Part shown: in pieces, positions 19,729 through 28,797 of the stretch
Numbering within the stretch: the first letter of the stretch is position 1
Layout of the letters: each line of letters begins with the position of its first letter
Source of the DNA: MFD04580-c1 sp963702995
GTDB lineage: Bacteria; Planctomycetota; Phycisphaerae; Tepidisphaerales; Tepidisphaeraceae
NCBI GenBank assembly: GCA_963702995.1
Contig: OY969783.1
Location: forward strand, 4,898,001-4,962,000
Direction: 5' to 3'
Length of the DNA: 64,000 nt
The notes under the pieces: generated by a model
Databases searched by the model: none
Told to the model about the DNA's origin: nothing
What the model saw: only the letters and a program-made list of their open reading frames with translations
Position numbers and translations under genes: made by a program

Positions 19729-20211
19729 TCAGGGCCCGGTGCCGAGATCGCTCTCTCCGATCAGCATGAACCCTTTCTTGATCAGGAGCCGCGCCGCGAG
19801 GGTGGGGTCCTCGACGTAAAGAATCAGGCCCGTCCGTTCAGGACGAAGAAGCAGGGGGTAGGCATAATGGATGTTGATCTCGGCGGCGAGCAGCGTGGTG
19901 CAAAGCGTGGTCATCGGCTTGCGCGTCTGTCCAGCCAGCGCTACGGCGAGCACCTCGGATTCGCTGAAACAGAACGCTTCAGTCTGGAGTGTTTGCCGGG
20001 CGGCGTCGGCGTCGGTGCAGATGAGACGGACCAGTGCGCAGTCGGCGGACTCTTCGATCGACAGCGCGACCACGGCCGCCACGTCTTCCAGGGCGGCGAC
20101 CAACGCCTGAAGCCGCCCCACGCGGTTCTCGAGGAAGACCGTGAACTGGCGGATTCGCGTCCGTTCGAAACCCGCACCCTCAAGCGTCAAAGGGGGAAGA
20201 ATTTCTTCCAT
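19729..20211 (-). CDS. Tandem ACT-domain protein
   Basis: The product has 160 residues, starting at the ATG at 20211 (MEEILPPLTL). Two ACT-like units are visible. The first, about residues 20-90, begins IRQFTVFLENRVGRLQALVA and runs to VRLICTDADAARQTL. The second, about 95-150, has LCTTLLAAEINIHYAYPLLL and LILYVEDPTLAARLLIKKG. ACT domains bind amino acids or similar small ligands and regulate metabolism; a stand-alone pair like this has no catalytic part. The longer reading upstream to 20475 is unlikely sequence and runs over a terminator hairpin. Its ligand cannot be predicted. Confidence 0.82.
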   Translation of the reverse strand: MEEILPPLTLEGAGFERTRIRQFTVFLENRVGRLQALVAALEDVAAVVALSIEESADCALVRLICTDADAARQTLQTEAFCFSESEVLAVALAGQTRKPMTTLCTTLLAAEINIHYAYPLLLRPERTGLILYVEDPTLAARLLIKKGFMLIGESDLGTGP

Positions 20212-20350
20212 TACACCCAATCTACCAAAACGAGGCGTCAAGCCATCGGACAATCGGAGCGATCGAGAATTCGAGGCTCGCGCCAGCATTTGGGCCGGCC
20301 TCATTTTTCTGCTGACGGTCAGATCCGCCCGACGCATTGAATCAAATGAA

Positions 20351-20376
20351 GCAGGGATCGGTTTCCCGATCCCTGC
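20351..20376 (-). terminator. Intrinsic terminator of the prepilin gene
   Basis: A perfect 11-bp stem (gcagggatcgg / ccgatccctgc) closes a four-base loop, 54 bases past the stop codon of the prepilin gene. On the minus strand it is followed by TTCATTTGATTC, which is only moderately T-rich. Confidence 0.7.
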
Positions 20377-20429
20377 TCCGGATTGCGTTGCCCATTCAGT
20401 ATGCGACCACTCACCTAGGTCTTGGCAGA

Positions 20430-21370
20430 TCAGAAAGCAGTACCCGTGCCGGCTGCATTCAGAGCCGGCAGACAAAGAGCGTCCGGGGCATCGTAAGGCG
20501 ACGCGCTAGCGGCGAGGCTGCCCTTGGAGCCGTCGGCGGTTGCGCCGCCAGGGTACGACGTGTAAATGTTGTCGTTGTAGGTCTTGCCGACGCGACCGGG
20601 CCCGGCGAAGCAAGTCGCCTGCCAGTCAACGTGGGCGTCGCAGTAAACGACGTTCTGGCCTTCGTTTTGGTGATTGTTAGAGTTGCCCCGCGCCATCACC
20701 TTGCGGCTATCATTATACTTAACGGCCGTCACATCCGTCTTCACGCTGGTGTCACCATTGGTCATCGAGCAACCAACGCCCGGATTCATGTCAGCGGCCA
20801 TCACGAAGTCCGAACCGAGCGAATCATTCCAGCGCCAGCCACCGGCAACCGCGTTCGTCGAGGGGAAGGGGCAGTTGTAGCTGTAGCTGAGGTTCAGCGG
20901 GATACTGAACCAGTTCGACGAATCCTGAACGCCGATGGTGGTGCCGGCGCCGAAGCCGGGGTCCGCCTGGCGCCGGGGCAGGTGAAGACCGTCGGAGTGA
21001 TCTCCTGGGTCTTGAGGATCAGGAAGAACGACGCCGTAACGTTGTTGTCCCCGGTCGTTGTTGGATTGAACGACGACTGATTCCCGTAACCCTTGGTCGT
21101 CGCAATCAGATTTTTACCACTGTTGAAGTACGTGCGTGGGAAGGCGTTCCCGTTGCGCGTTTCCTGGTTTGCATACATCTTCACCGCGAGGGCGATCTGG
21201 CGAAGATTGTTCGAGCACTTGACGCGGTTCGCCTGTTCGCGAGCACGGTTCAAGCTGGGAAGAAGGATCGAGACCAGCAGGGCGATGATCCCGATCACGA
21301 CGAGCAGTTCGACCAGCGTAAAGCCAGACGAGCGGTGGGAGGCGGGCCTCCGGGAGAACTGTGGCTTCAT
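20430..21370 (-). CDS. Prepilin-type N-terminal methylation protein, planctomycete type (frame break near 20975)
   Basis: The N-terminus, from the ATG at 21370 with AGAGGAG upstream, carries a type IV prepilin signal: SSGFTLVELLVVIGIIALLV, with cleavage after Gly and methylation of Phe. Pseudopilin-like continuation follows (SNNLRQIALAVKMYANQ). The C-terminal part is in another frame, joined near 20975 inside FTCPGAR-QADPGFGAG. It ends with the planctomycete/lentisphaera pattern NHQNEGQNVVYCDAHVDWQ. Joined length is about 313 residues. Genomes of this group carry many paralogues whose function is unclear; they are thought to form pilus-like or secreted structures. A terminator follows at 20351-20376. 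Confidence 0.88.
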
Positions 21371-21813
21371 ATGAAGCTCCTCTCTGAAATGTGCCGCCTC
21401 GAACTGCCAACCGACCATCAGGAAGTATGAATGGTATGATTGCCGATTGAACCCATTTCACATTGTCAGTCTAGCCCAGCATCGCTTGCGGTCGGGATTG
21501 ACGGCCCGACTGAAAAACGTCACTGGACACCACTAACAATCTTGAGGGGCTCGCGGATGGAAGGCAGACGGTCTTTCGGCGGCTACTGGGGGATGCGATG
21601 GCGACCACCGCCATCGCGGACGGTTAATGCCTGACAAAAAAACAACTGATCGACTGAGAGTGAGTTGACGGCCCTTCCAAAATTGCAAGGGATCAACGAT
21701 CTCCGCACGGCGAGTGTATCTAGAAGGATGCGCTCGCGTCAACGGAATTTTTTGCGCAGCTTTAATTGTTTGTCAACCCATGACGTAAACGTCACTCGCA
21801 AGGGCGCAACTCA
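21371..21813. promoter_or_regulatory. Spacer with a palindromic site upstream of the prepilin gene
   Basis: No gene is seen in these 443 bases. A perfect inverted repeat, TGACGT-AA-ACGTCA, lies at 21781-21794, 20 bases from the coaD stop codon. It looks like a dimeric regulator site, but no partner is evident. The stretch 21690-21780 is AT-rich for this window and may include the promoter for the prepilin gene. Confidence 0.4.
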
Positions 21814-22350
21814 TTAAGGGACTTCCGCTTCGGGCGGGCGGAAATCCGGCTTGAGCTGCTTCTCCCGAAGCTTGTCCACCACCATCTCCGGAAGAATTGC
21901 AGTCAATTTGCGCACATCTCCCCCCAGGGCGACGACCTGACGGATCAAACTGCTGCTCGTCAAGGCGTACTGGTCGCCCGCCATGATAAAGACCGTTTCC
22001 ACCCCGCCCACCGCACGATTCGCCAGGGCAAGTTGAAACTCATACCGAAGGTCCGACACGTCTCGGATGCCGCGCAGAATCGCGGTCGCCTTCACTTGGC
22101 GAACGAAATCGACCGTCAGCCCCGCATACTTCTCCACCCGAACGCTTTGCACGTCCTCAAGCAATGATCGGATGATGCGGACCCGCTCGTCGTGCGTGAA
22201 CAACTCTCTTTTCTCGGGGTTGATCCCCACCGCGACAATCAGCTCGTCGAACAGCCCGACCCCCCGACGGATGACATCAAGATGGCCGTTGGTAATTGGG
22301 TCAAACTGCCCAGGGAAGACGCCCACGCGTCGCAAGGCCGAATCTGGCAT
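21814..22350 (-). CDS. coaD: Phosphopantetheine adenylyltransferase
   Basis: CoaD makes dephospho-CoA from 4'-phosphopantetheine and ATP, the fourth step of coenzyme A synthesis. The 178-residue product has the nucleotidyltransferase signature FPGQFDPITNGHLDVI (T-x-G-H). It also has EKYAGLTVDFVRQVKA, RGIRDVSDLRYEFQLA and the C-terminal TSSSLIRQVVALGGDV, which corresponds to the ISSTxVR motif. The start at 22350 (MPDSALRRVGVFPG) has GGGAG upstream. It is about 15 residues longer than the E. coli enzyme, through a short C-terminal tail. It diverges from pgeF, with 261 bases between. Confidence 0.95.
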   Translation of the reverse strand: MPDSALRRVGVFPGQFDPITNGHLDVIRRGVGLFDELIVAVGINPEKRELFTHDERVRIIRSLLEDVQSVRVEKYAGLTVDFVRQVKATAILRGIRDVSDLRYEFQLALANRAVGGVETVFIMAGDQYALTSSSLIRQVVALGGDVRKLTAILPEMVVDKLREKQLKPDFRPPEAEVP

Positions 22351-22611
22351 GGTTGGCTCCCGTGAGAATCGAGGTCGGAAGCGACTCCCGCGACGGCGCT
22401 TGACGACACATTCTGATCTGACGACCTGGTCCGACGACGGGACATCGGACGAACCCAAGGGCGTTCGGCCCCATCCCGCATGGCCGGCGACTGCCAGCGC
22501 AAGTTATCGGCCGCTTCGAGCGGCCGTCAAGCGACCGCTCCCGCAACCGCTCCGCAATCGGCGCCACAACCCGCCCTTTGTGCCACTCCCCGACGGACTT
22601 ACGATCAGGGC

Positions 22612-23426
22612 ATGCTCGACCGGATCGTCTCGCCCGATGGCGTGGTCTTCTATCGGTCCGCCCGGCTTGCTGACGCCGGCGTGCCTCACGCCTTCAGTAC
22701 GCGTGTGGGCGGGATCAGCCCGCCGCCTTTTAACTCGATGAACCTCGGCAACCCCAACGGCTGTGGCATCCAGGACGATTACGGCCGGATCTGGGCAAAT
22801 TATCGCACACTACAGGCAGCCGTTGGCTGCGGCGGCCGCGAGCTCTTTCGCGTGCATCAGGTGCATGGGGCCGTGGTCGCCCGCGCCGTCGCGGGAGAGC
22901 CCTTTGACGTCTCGACCAAAGCCGACGCGATCATTTCCGATGACCCGTCTCGTGTCGTGTCGGTCCGGGTTGCGGATTGTGTGCCGGTTCTGCTGTCCAC
23001 GCCCGACGGCCGCGTCGTCGCCGCCGTTCACGCGGGGTGGCGGGGAGTGGTGAGCGAAGTGGTCCCGGCCGCTCTCGCCCAGCTTCGGCGGCTTGCCCAG
23101 GGTGGCGCGATCAGCGGAGCGGTTATCGCCGCGATCGGCCCTGCATCGGCTTTGATGCATTCGAAGTCGGCCCCGAAGTCCTCGCCGAGTTCGATCTACT
23201 GTTCCCCCCGTTGGGCGCGCCAATCACTCGCCGCTGTGCCGACGGGAAAGGGCGGGTTGACCTCCGCGGCGCCATTCGCCGGCAACTCCTCAACGACGGC
23301 CTGGCCGAGGCCGACATCGACTCGACCGACCGATGCACCTTTCGCGACCGCGACGAATTCTTCTCACACCGGCGGGACAACGGGGTCACCGGCCGAATGG
23401 CCGCGATCATCGCCGCGAAGCAGTGA
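22612..23426 (+). CDS. pgeF: Peptidoglycan editing factor / multicopper oxidase-like laccase YfiH (frame break near 23141)
   Basis: This is a YfiH/PgeF (LACC1) family protein, a zinc-binding enzyme reported to act in purine nucleoside cleavage and peptidoglycan editing. The zinc ligands are visible: RVHQVHGAVV, VADCVPVLLS and AVHAGWRGVV. After AAIGP the frame switches: one base seems to be missing in the C run at 23139-23141, restoring IGPCIGFDAFEVGPEVLAEF. The gene then runs to RMAAIIAAKQ and stops at 23426. Joined length is about 271 residues, as expected for the family. The start is the ATG at 22612 (MLDRIVSPDG). The continuous frame after the break (to 23676) has no homology-like features. 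Confidence 0.88.
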
Positions 23427-23782
23427 CGGCTTGGCGGAATGTATCTTTGCGGGCACCGGCGGCACGTCAAAGGGAATCGTCGCACACCGGCGGTCCCGCC
23501 TGGAACGCCTGACTTGGATGAGTGAGCCGCCCTGTGGAGCTTTTCGGGTGGTGTACGTTTCGAGCCCTCGGCGTGGGCGTTCGCAACCCGGCGTGTCGTT
23601 ACCGGGGCCACTTGAAAGCCGCCGAAGCGGGCCGCTGCAGCAGGCACACGCCGTGTGCCGTGGCTCTTCGATGTAGATCGAAAATCGCCGCGGACGGCAC
23701 ACGGAGTGCGCCTGGTATATCTTGCTCGCTGATGAACCGCGTGTGTTCCAGGCGGAGTTGGGCGAACCCGCGGCGCCAGTCG
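23427..23782. other. Convergent spacer holding a palindromic repeat
   Basis: No gene is seen between pgeF and the ankyrin lipoprotein gene, which face each other. The main feature is the palindromic element at 23641-23714, which may also serve as a bidirectional terminator. Confidence 0.5.
23641..23714. repeat. REP-like palindromic element, copy A
   Basis: Two inverted arms (caggcacacgccgtgtgcc and ggcacacggagtgcgcctg) are separated by about 35 bases. Each arm is itself a small hairpin, GGCACAC-N3-GTGTGCC. Related copies lie at 29857-29938 and 60660-60682. Confidence 0.65.
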
Positions 23783-25801
23783 TTACTTCGTCGCGCCTTT
23801 TGACTTGAGCAAGTCGATCATTTTCTGCTGGCCGCGTTGGGTGGCCAGGGCGAGTGGGGTCCTTCCCTTGTTGTCGCGTGATTCCGGGTCGGCGCCGAGG
23901 CGGAGCAGCAGATCGGCCAGGTCGGCTGTCTCATCCCACGCGGCCAGGTGGAGCGGCGTCAGGCCCTGCTCGGTGCGAATGTTGACGTCCGTCCCGGCCG
24001 ACACGAGCGCCTGGATCATCGCTTTCGACTGGGCGAGCGTGGTCTCGGGCGATTCGTGGGCGGCCGCGACGCCGGGGGCGGCGCCGGCCCCGTCGCGCCG
24101 CGCGATCGCCTGGTCGGAGAGCGAGGCGCGAGCTCGAACCACGGCCGCATGCAGCGGCGTCATTCCGTCTTCGTCTTTCGACTTGACCGACGCCCCTTTC
24201 GCGATCAACAGCTCGGCCATGCCGCGGGCGTCGTGCTCGACGGCGACATGCAGCGGCGTCTTGCCACGGATGTCTTTCGCCGCGACGCTGGCGCTGTGGG
24301 CCAGCAGCACCGACGCGACGCCCTGTTGGTCGAAGATCGCCGCCCAGTGCAGAGGCGTTTCATCCAGCTTGTCCTTGGCATCGACCGGGGCTCCGGCATT
24401 GAGGAGCAGCATCGCCAGCCGGGCATGACCGCCGGACGCGGCCCAGTGGAGCGGCGTCCACCCCTGGTCATCGACCGCCTTGACGTCCGCCCCCTTGCCG
24501 ATCAGGAACGTCGCCACATCGGACTGGCCGCCGATCGCCGCCTCGTGCAGCATGGTGCGGCCGCGAAGCTCGTGGGCGTTCACGTCCGTCCCATCGGTGA
24601 GGCGCGCTTTGATCAGTTCAATCAGGGCCGGGTGCGCCATTTCGGCGCCGCCGCCGTCCACGATCGCGGGCGGCTGGCTGGTGCGGGTTGTCGCCGTGGG
24701 AGGCTCGGCAGCCGGTGCTGGATCGACGGAAATCGCGCGATTTGCGCTTCCGGGGCTGGACGCCGGCGCGGTCAAGCCTGGACCGCCGGTCCCATCCGCC
24801 GTTCCCGTTTGCTGCATGCCGCCGCCCGCGGGTGGCTTGCCGATCGGGCTGGCGGGGGCGGGCGGGCGAGGCGAACCATCAGCCCCTGTCGCGCCGGCAT
24901 CGATTCGGCCGCTGTTCGCCAAGGCGATCCCATCGGGCGAACCGCGTCCGGTCGAGCCGTCGGTCGGCTTTGCGATCGTTGGCAGCGTGACGGGCGGGCC
25001 GTCGTGGGGAGCGGGCGTGCTGGCGACGCCCCCGGCATCGGGCCGAGAGCTGTCGCGCCCCGCGGCCCATGCGTCGGCCACGGTCGGATAGCGGCCCGCC
25101 TGCACCGCCCGCGTGACCTCCAGCAGGTGCTGCGCCGACTGGAGGTCCTGGTCGATCAGATAAATCGCCTCGCGCGATTGCAGCGGGTCCATCTGCCGGG
25201 TCGCCAGCATCGCCAGCTTCCACTGGCCGTTCTCGCGGCGGAAGACCGCCGGCGCGCCGCCGTTGCCTCTGAAGGCCCCGCGCGGTCGGACGTAAAGCGT
25301 CGCGTAGTTCCCCTGAACGTGCAGGTCCCCGTCGGCGATGGCGATGATCGCGTCGCGGCTGCTGAAGCTGTCCACGTAAGCCATGAGCTGCGGGTTGCCG
25401 CGAACGGTCGAGCGGCCGAAGCGATCGACCAGTGCGAAATAGAGCCGCTTGCTCGCATCGGAGAGGGCGACGGCGGAGTCAATGTAGCGCTCGGTCAGAT
25501 CATCGCTGACGGCGGCAGCCTTGGCCGCGGTCGCGTCGCCCGCGGCCAGCGCCTGGTAATAGGTGCCGGCCGCGGCGCGCGGCGTGGACAGGTCCAGCGG
25601 AGGCGTGGCCGGCCAGTCGGCGCGCCCTTCGCGCCCGCCGCCGTCGCCCGTGGGGCTTAACTTGGAATCCTGTTGCGGCCAGAAGGGCGCGAGCAGAAAG
25701 CATCCCTGCAACGGAGCGGCCGCGAGCGCGGCCGCCGGCAGGAGCAGATATCGAGCGGCCACGCGGGCAACCCGCGCCACCCGGCGGGAGGATCGGATCA
25801 C
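23783..25801 (-). CDS. Ankyrin-repeat lipoprotein
   Basis: The protein has about 672 residues from the proposed GTG at 25801; a start further upstream is possible but overlaps the STAS gene. An Arg-rich N-terminus precedes a hydrophobic stretch and a lipobox-like LQGC near residue 35, so it is probably membrane-anchored. A middle domain (about 65-240) resembles conserved stress- or transport-associated folds (KLAMLATRQMDPLQSREAIY) and is followed by a Pro/Gly/Ala-rich linker. From about residue 415 there are seven ankyrin repeats, each with a T-P-L-H-x-A core, for example GWTPLHWAASGGHARLAMLL. One repeat has an Ala-rich insertion. A role in protein binding at the envelope is inference. Confidence 0.8.
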   Translation of the reverse strand: MIRSSRRVARVARVAARYLLLPAAALAAAPLQGCFLLAPFWPQQDSKLSPTGDGGGREGRADWPATPPLDLSTPRAAAGTYYQALAAGDATAAKAAAVSDDLTERYIDSAVALSDASKRLYFALVDRFGRSTVRGNPQLMAYVDSFSSRDAIIAIADGDLHVQGNYATLYVRPRGAFRGNGGAPAVFRRENGQWKLAMLATRQMDPLQSREAIYLIDQDLQSAQHLLEVTRAVQAGRYPTVADAWAAGRDSSRPDAGGVASTPAPHDGPPVTLPTIAKPTDGSTGRGSPDGIALANSGRIDAGATGADGSPRPPAPASPIGKPPAGGGMQQTGTADGTGGPGLTAPASSPGSANRAISVDPAPAAEPPTATTRTSQPPAIVDGGGAEMAHPALIELIKARLTDGTDVNAHELRGRTMLHEAAIGGQSDVATFLIGKGADVKAVDDQGWTPLHWAASGGHARLAMLLLNAGAPVDAKDKLDETPLHWAAIFDQQGVASVLLAHSASVAAKDIRGKTPLHVAVEHDARGMAELLIAKGASVKSKDEDGMTPLHAAVVRARASLSDQAIARRDGAGAAPGVAAAHESPETTLAQSKAMIQALVSAGTDVNIRTEQGLTPLHLAAWDETADLADLLLRLGADPESRDNKGRTPLALATQRGQQKMIDLLKSKGATK

Positions 25802-25949
25802 AGGGGAGACCTTTCCAGTAAACAAGTTCGGCACCGTCCGGATCGATCGATAAGCGACGCCGGGGTCGAACGGGGAGTCCGGCAACAGAAGAGCTGGGTT
25901 GGCCCACCGCCGCACCTTGCGACAGGCGTCTGGGCTCTGCCACACAGAG

Positions 25950-26303
25950 TCAGGCGACCGCCCGAACGGCTTCGGGGCGGCCGGTCCGAATGATGAAAAG
26001 CTTCTCGAGACAGCAGGTGGTGAAGACACGCATCAGCGCCGGCGACATGCCGCACAAGGCTAGGCGCCCACCCGCCAGCTTTACCCGCTGACGAACGTTC
26101 ACCATCAGCCCCAGCGCTGAACTGCCCATGTAGGATACGCCGGCCAGATCAATAACCCAATTGCCGGCCGGGTGCGCTGCAAGCGCCGCCAGAAGGGCCT
26201 CGTTGAGCTGGTCGAACTCGCGGCTGTCCAGATGTTCGGGAAGCAGCAGCTCGACCACGCTGGCCTTCCCCTCCTGCGTTACACGGAACATCTCATTCGC
26301 CAT
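25950..26303 (-). CDS. STAS-domain anti-sigma factor antagonist-like protein
   Basis: The 117-residue protein is a single STAS domain. It has WVIDLAGVSYMGSSALGLMV (residues about 50-70), which matches the SpoIIAA-type phosphorylation loop with conserved serines, followed by LAGGRLALCGMSPALMRVF. Such proteins take part in partner-switching control of sigma factors or, in other bacteria, of stress and polysaccharide pathways. GGGAGAG precedes the ATG at 26303. Its kinase and sigma partners are not in this window. Confidence 0.88.
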   Translation of the reverse strand: MANEMFRVTQEGKASVVELLLPEHLDSREFDQLNEALLAALAAHPAGNWVIDLAGVSYMGSSALGLMVNVRQRVKLAGGRLALCGMSPALMRVFTTCCLEKLFIIRTGRPEAVRAVA

Positions 26304-26693
26304 CCACTCTCCCGGACCGCCCGACTGTCAAAGCGCCGAGTCTAACAAGGACGCCCGCCGCGTGCGAAGTTTCCGCATCGGCCGCGACTCCGCACTGTGC
26401 GGTCTCCGGATGCTTCTTGTGGCAGCGGTCGGAGCGCCACCAGGCCGAGCCCAAAACGGGAGGCTTCCGATCCTCAATTGACGTCGCTCGGCCGCCGGTT
26501 GAACCCAGTCATCCCCGAACGTTCAACCTTTTGGTTTCCCCTCCGCGCTTCTGCCTTGGCGTCCTTGACGTCTTGGCGTTCACATCTCTGTCGAGGGCAA
26601 AATGAACGCCAAGACGGCGGGAACGCCAAGGGCAGAGCGCGGCAGAACGCCAAGATTCAGGAGGAGAAGCTCCGTTAGATGACGCTCGGGGCC
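26304..26693. other. Gene-free spacer with inverted repeat
   Basis: This is the spacer between purM and the STAS gene. No gene is seen; its only clear structure is the repeat listed at 26553-26654. Confidence 0.4.
26553..26654. repeat. Dispersed AACGCCAAG repeat cluster
   Basis: The motif gaacgccaag occurs three times on one side (26605, 26621 and 26645). Its inverse cttggcgttc occurs at 26572, with a further cttggcgtcc at 26555. Left and right halves form an imperfect inverted repeat of about 30 bp with a 20-base loop. Confidence 0.6.
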
Positions 26694-27851
26694 CTACCGA
26701 ACTTGCAGCGTGTCACCTTCAAATGTGATGCCCAGCGGGTCGATCTCGACCGCCTTTCGGTCCCCCTGCCGCTCCACATGGCCGCCAACCCACGCCGCGA
26801 AGCCTGTGGCGGCCGCAACGCTCAGCGCCTGCGATACGTCGTTCTGATCAACATAGACCGCGAAACCGACGCCCATGTTAAACGTCGCGTAGGCCTCCCG
26901 GGTTTCGACCGGCCCGGCGCCCATGATGAACTTGAAGACGGGGTGCGGCGGTGGGACGCGGGTCACCCGATAGACGAACGGCTCGGCCAGCCGCATCAGC
27001 TTCCGCCAGCCGTGGCCGGTGACATGCACCGCGTAATGGATCGGCACGCCCGCCCGCTGCAGGGCCGCGATGTAGGCGACGTAAATCACGGAAGCATCGA
27101 GCAGCGCCTCTCCGTAGCGGCGCCCGTCCTGGATGGGGGTGAGGTAGCCGGCCGGTAGAGACTCCGCAATTCTTCGGCAAAGCGTCAAACCGTTGGTCTG
27201 CACGCCGGAGCTGGCGAGGAAGACCATCGCGTCGCCCGCCCGAACGTCACCCGCGATCCGGAGCGACTTGGGCCGAATCCGCCCGATGGCCGAGCCTGCC
27301 AGGACAATCGTCTCCGGGTTGACGATGCCGCGAAGCGTCGGCGTCTCTCCGCCGCCCCAGACGGCGCCTGCCTGACGGCACCCCTCGGCAAACCCCGCGG
27401 CCAGTTCGTCGGATCGGCGGGGGTCGGCGAACCATTCGGCATCGCCAACGGCCGCGTGCATGGCGACCGAGATCGGCGCTGCCCCTGTCGTGACCAGGTC
27501 GTTGACGATCGTCGCGACGGTGTCGATCCCAACATTGCGATAGAAGCTCTTTCCGGTGCGGTCAAGCATCGCATCGGCGATCAGGTTCTTGGTCCCCAGC
27601 CCTTCTTCGACATGGGCCAGGTATTCGTCGGGGGATTCAATGAGGTAGGCGCTTTCGCCGCGAATCGTCGCCGGCTCGCTCAAGCCGTGGGCGGCAAGCA
27701 ACGGCGTGGTGGTCGCGGCCGCCCGCTGGCAGGCGCGCTTAAAGGCGTCAAGCCGGTCGTAGTTGACGCCGCTGGACTCGTAACTCAGTGACTCGCCGCT
27801 GCTCAGACCGCCCATAGGGTCCGTTGTAGGGGCGACCGATGGCAGGGTCAA
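26694..27851 (-). CDS. purM: AIR synthase-related protein (PurM-like)
   Basis: PurM converts formylglycinamidine ribonucleotide to aminoimidazole ribonucleotide using ATP in purine synthesis. The 385-residue product has the family order: SSGVNYDRLDAFKRACQ, HVEEGLGTKNLIADAM (for the usual DGVGTK), VNDLVTTGAAP, GFAEGCRQAGAVWGGGETPT, FLASSGVQTNGLTLCRRI, HVTGHGWRKLMR and a final ATFNMGVGFAVYV. Motifs are recognisable but divergent from the standard enzyme, for example GHGWRKL where the usual enzyme has GGGLxEN. It may therefore be a diverged lineage-specific PurM or a PurM paralogue. The start at 27851 is not supported by a strong Shine-Dalgarno. Confidence 0.8.
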   Translation of the reverse strand: MTLPSVAPTTDPMGGLSSGESLSYESSGVNYDRLDAFKRACQRAAATTTPLLAAHGLSEPATIRGESAYLIESPDEYLAHVEEGLGTKNLIADAMLDRTGKSFYRNVGIDTVATIVNDLVTTGAAPISVAMHAAVGDAEWFADPRRSDELAAGFAEGCRQAGAVWGGGETPTLRGIVNPETIVLAGSAIGRIRPKSLRIAGDVRAGDAMVFLASSGVQTNGLTLCRRIAESLPAGYLTPIQDGRRYGEALLDASVIYVAYIAALQRAGVPIHYAVHVTGHGWRKLMRLAEPFVYRVTRVPPPHPVFKFIMGAGPVETREAYATFNMGVGFAVYVDQNDVSQALSVAAATGFAAWVGGHVERQGDRKAVEIDPLGITFEGDTLQVR

Positions 27852-27916
27852 ATCCTGGAGCGATAGCGGGAGTGGCGGTGGACGGCCATCGCTGTTGGCA
27901 GTCCCGGAACCGTGAA

Positions 27917-27984
27917 CCCGGGAACGCCAACTTACTCGTCGGCTCGAAGCGAAAGGCCGACGGGGACGTCGGCGTTCCCAGGGA
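27917..27984. repeat. Inverted repeat upstream of purM
   Basis: Arms acccgggaacgccaactta (from 27917) and gacgtcggcgttcccaggg (to 27983) are inverted copies with a loop of about 30 bases. They share the aacgcc core with the cluster at 26553-26654. It lies in the 233-base divergent spacer between purM and trpF. Confidence 0.55.
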
Positions 27985-28084
27985 CAGCGCGGGTCACTTG
28001 CTACATCGTGCAGGCACCTTGTTCACGACAGGTCGGCAAGCCGCCGATTGATCGCCGTGCGCGCAGGGTCTACCATCGCGCCCG

Positions 28085-28787
28085 GTGGAACGAACGCGCA
28101 TCAAATTCTGCGGCGTCTGCCGCCCCGAAGACGCTCGTGCCGCGGCGCAGCTCGGCGTGGATGCCGTCGGAATGGTCTTCGTGCCGCGCTCGGCGCGGTG
28201 CGTGGACGAAGCGGCCGCAGAGCACATCCTGGAGGCGCTCCCGCCCTTCGTCACGCCGGTTGGGTTGTTCGTTGACGCGCCGCCCGCAACGGTCATTGCG
28301 ACGGCGCGTCGGCTGGGGCTCCGGCATGTTCAGCTTCATGGGGATGAGTCGCCGGAAACCGTCGCCGAGATCGCTGACGCCCTTCGCGGCGCGATCCTCA
28401 AGGCGGTCCGAGTCGAGCGCCGGCGCCTTCACCGCAACGCTCGACCGGTGGCGCAACGCCATCGAGCGGGGCGGCCTGGGGTGCCTCAAGGGGCTCATCC
28501 TCGAGACCGCGGCCGCCGCCCCGGGCGGGACCGGCGTCGCAAACGATTGGCGGACGATCATTGAGGCGAAGCGCGCCGGCGCGTTCGACGCCCTCCCGCC
28601 CCTCATCGCCGCCGGCGGGCTTACCCCCGAGACGGTGGCGGCCGTGATCCGCGACGTTGCGCCCTACGCTGTTGACGTCAGCAGCGGGATCGAAACCGTC
28701 CGTCGCGAGAAATCCTTTGATCGGATGAAGGCGTTCGTCGAAGCCGTTCGCCGGGCGGATGAGGGGGCGCGGGCCACTCGCACCTGA
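28085..28787 (+). CDS. trpF: Phosphoribosylanthranilate isomerase (frame break near 28412)
   Basis: TrpF carries out the Amadori rearrangement in tryptophan synthesis. The catalytic cysteine is in IKFCGVCRPEDARAA near residue 8. The catalytic aspartate is in YAVDVSSGIETV near the end, in a different frame. Between them GLFVDAPPATVI, LRHVQLHGDESPETV and ILKAVRV are in the first frame. AGAFTATLDRWRNAI, LPPLIAAGGLTPETV and the rest are in the second. One indel near 28408-28415 joins them to give about 233 residues. The start is the GTG at 28085; no strong Shine-Dalgarno is seen. No other trp genes are nearby. Confidence 0.88.
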
Positions 28788-28797
28788 CCGCGTGCGA

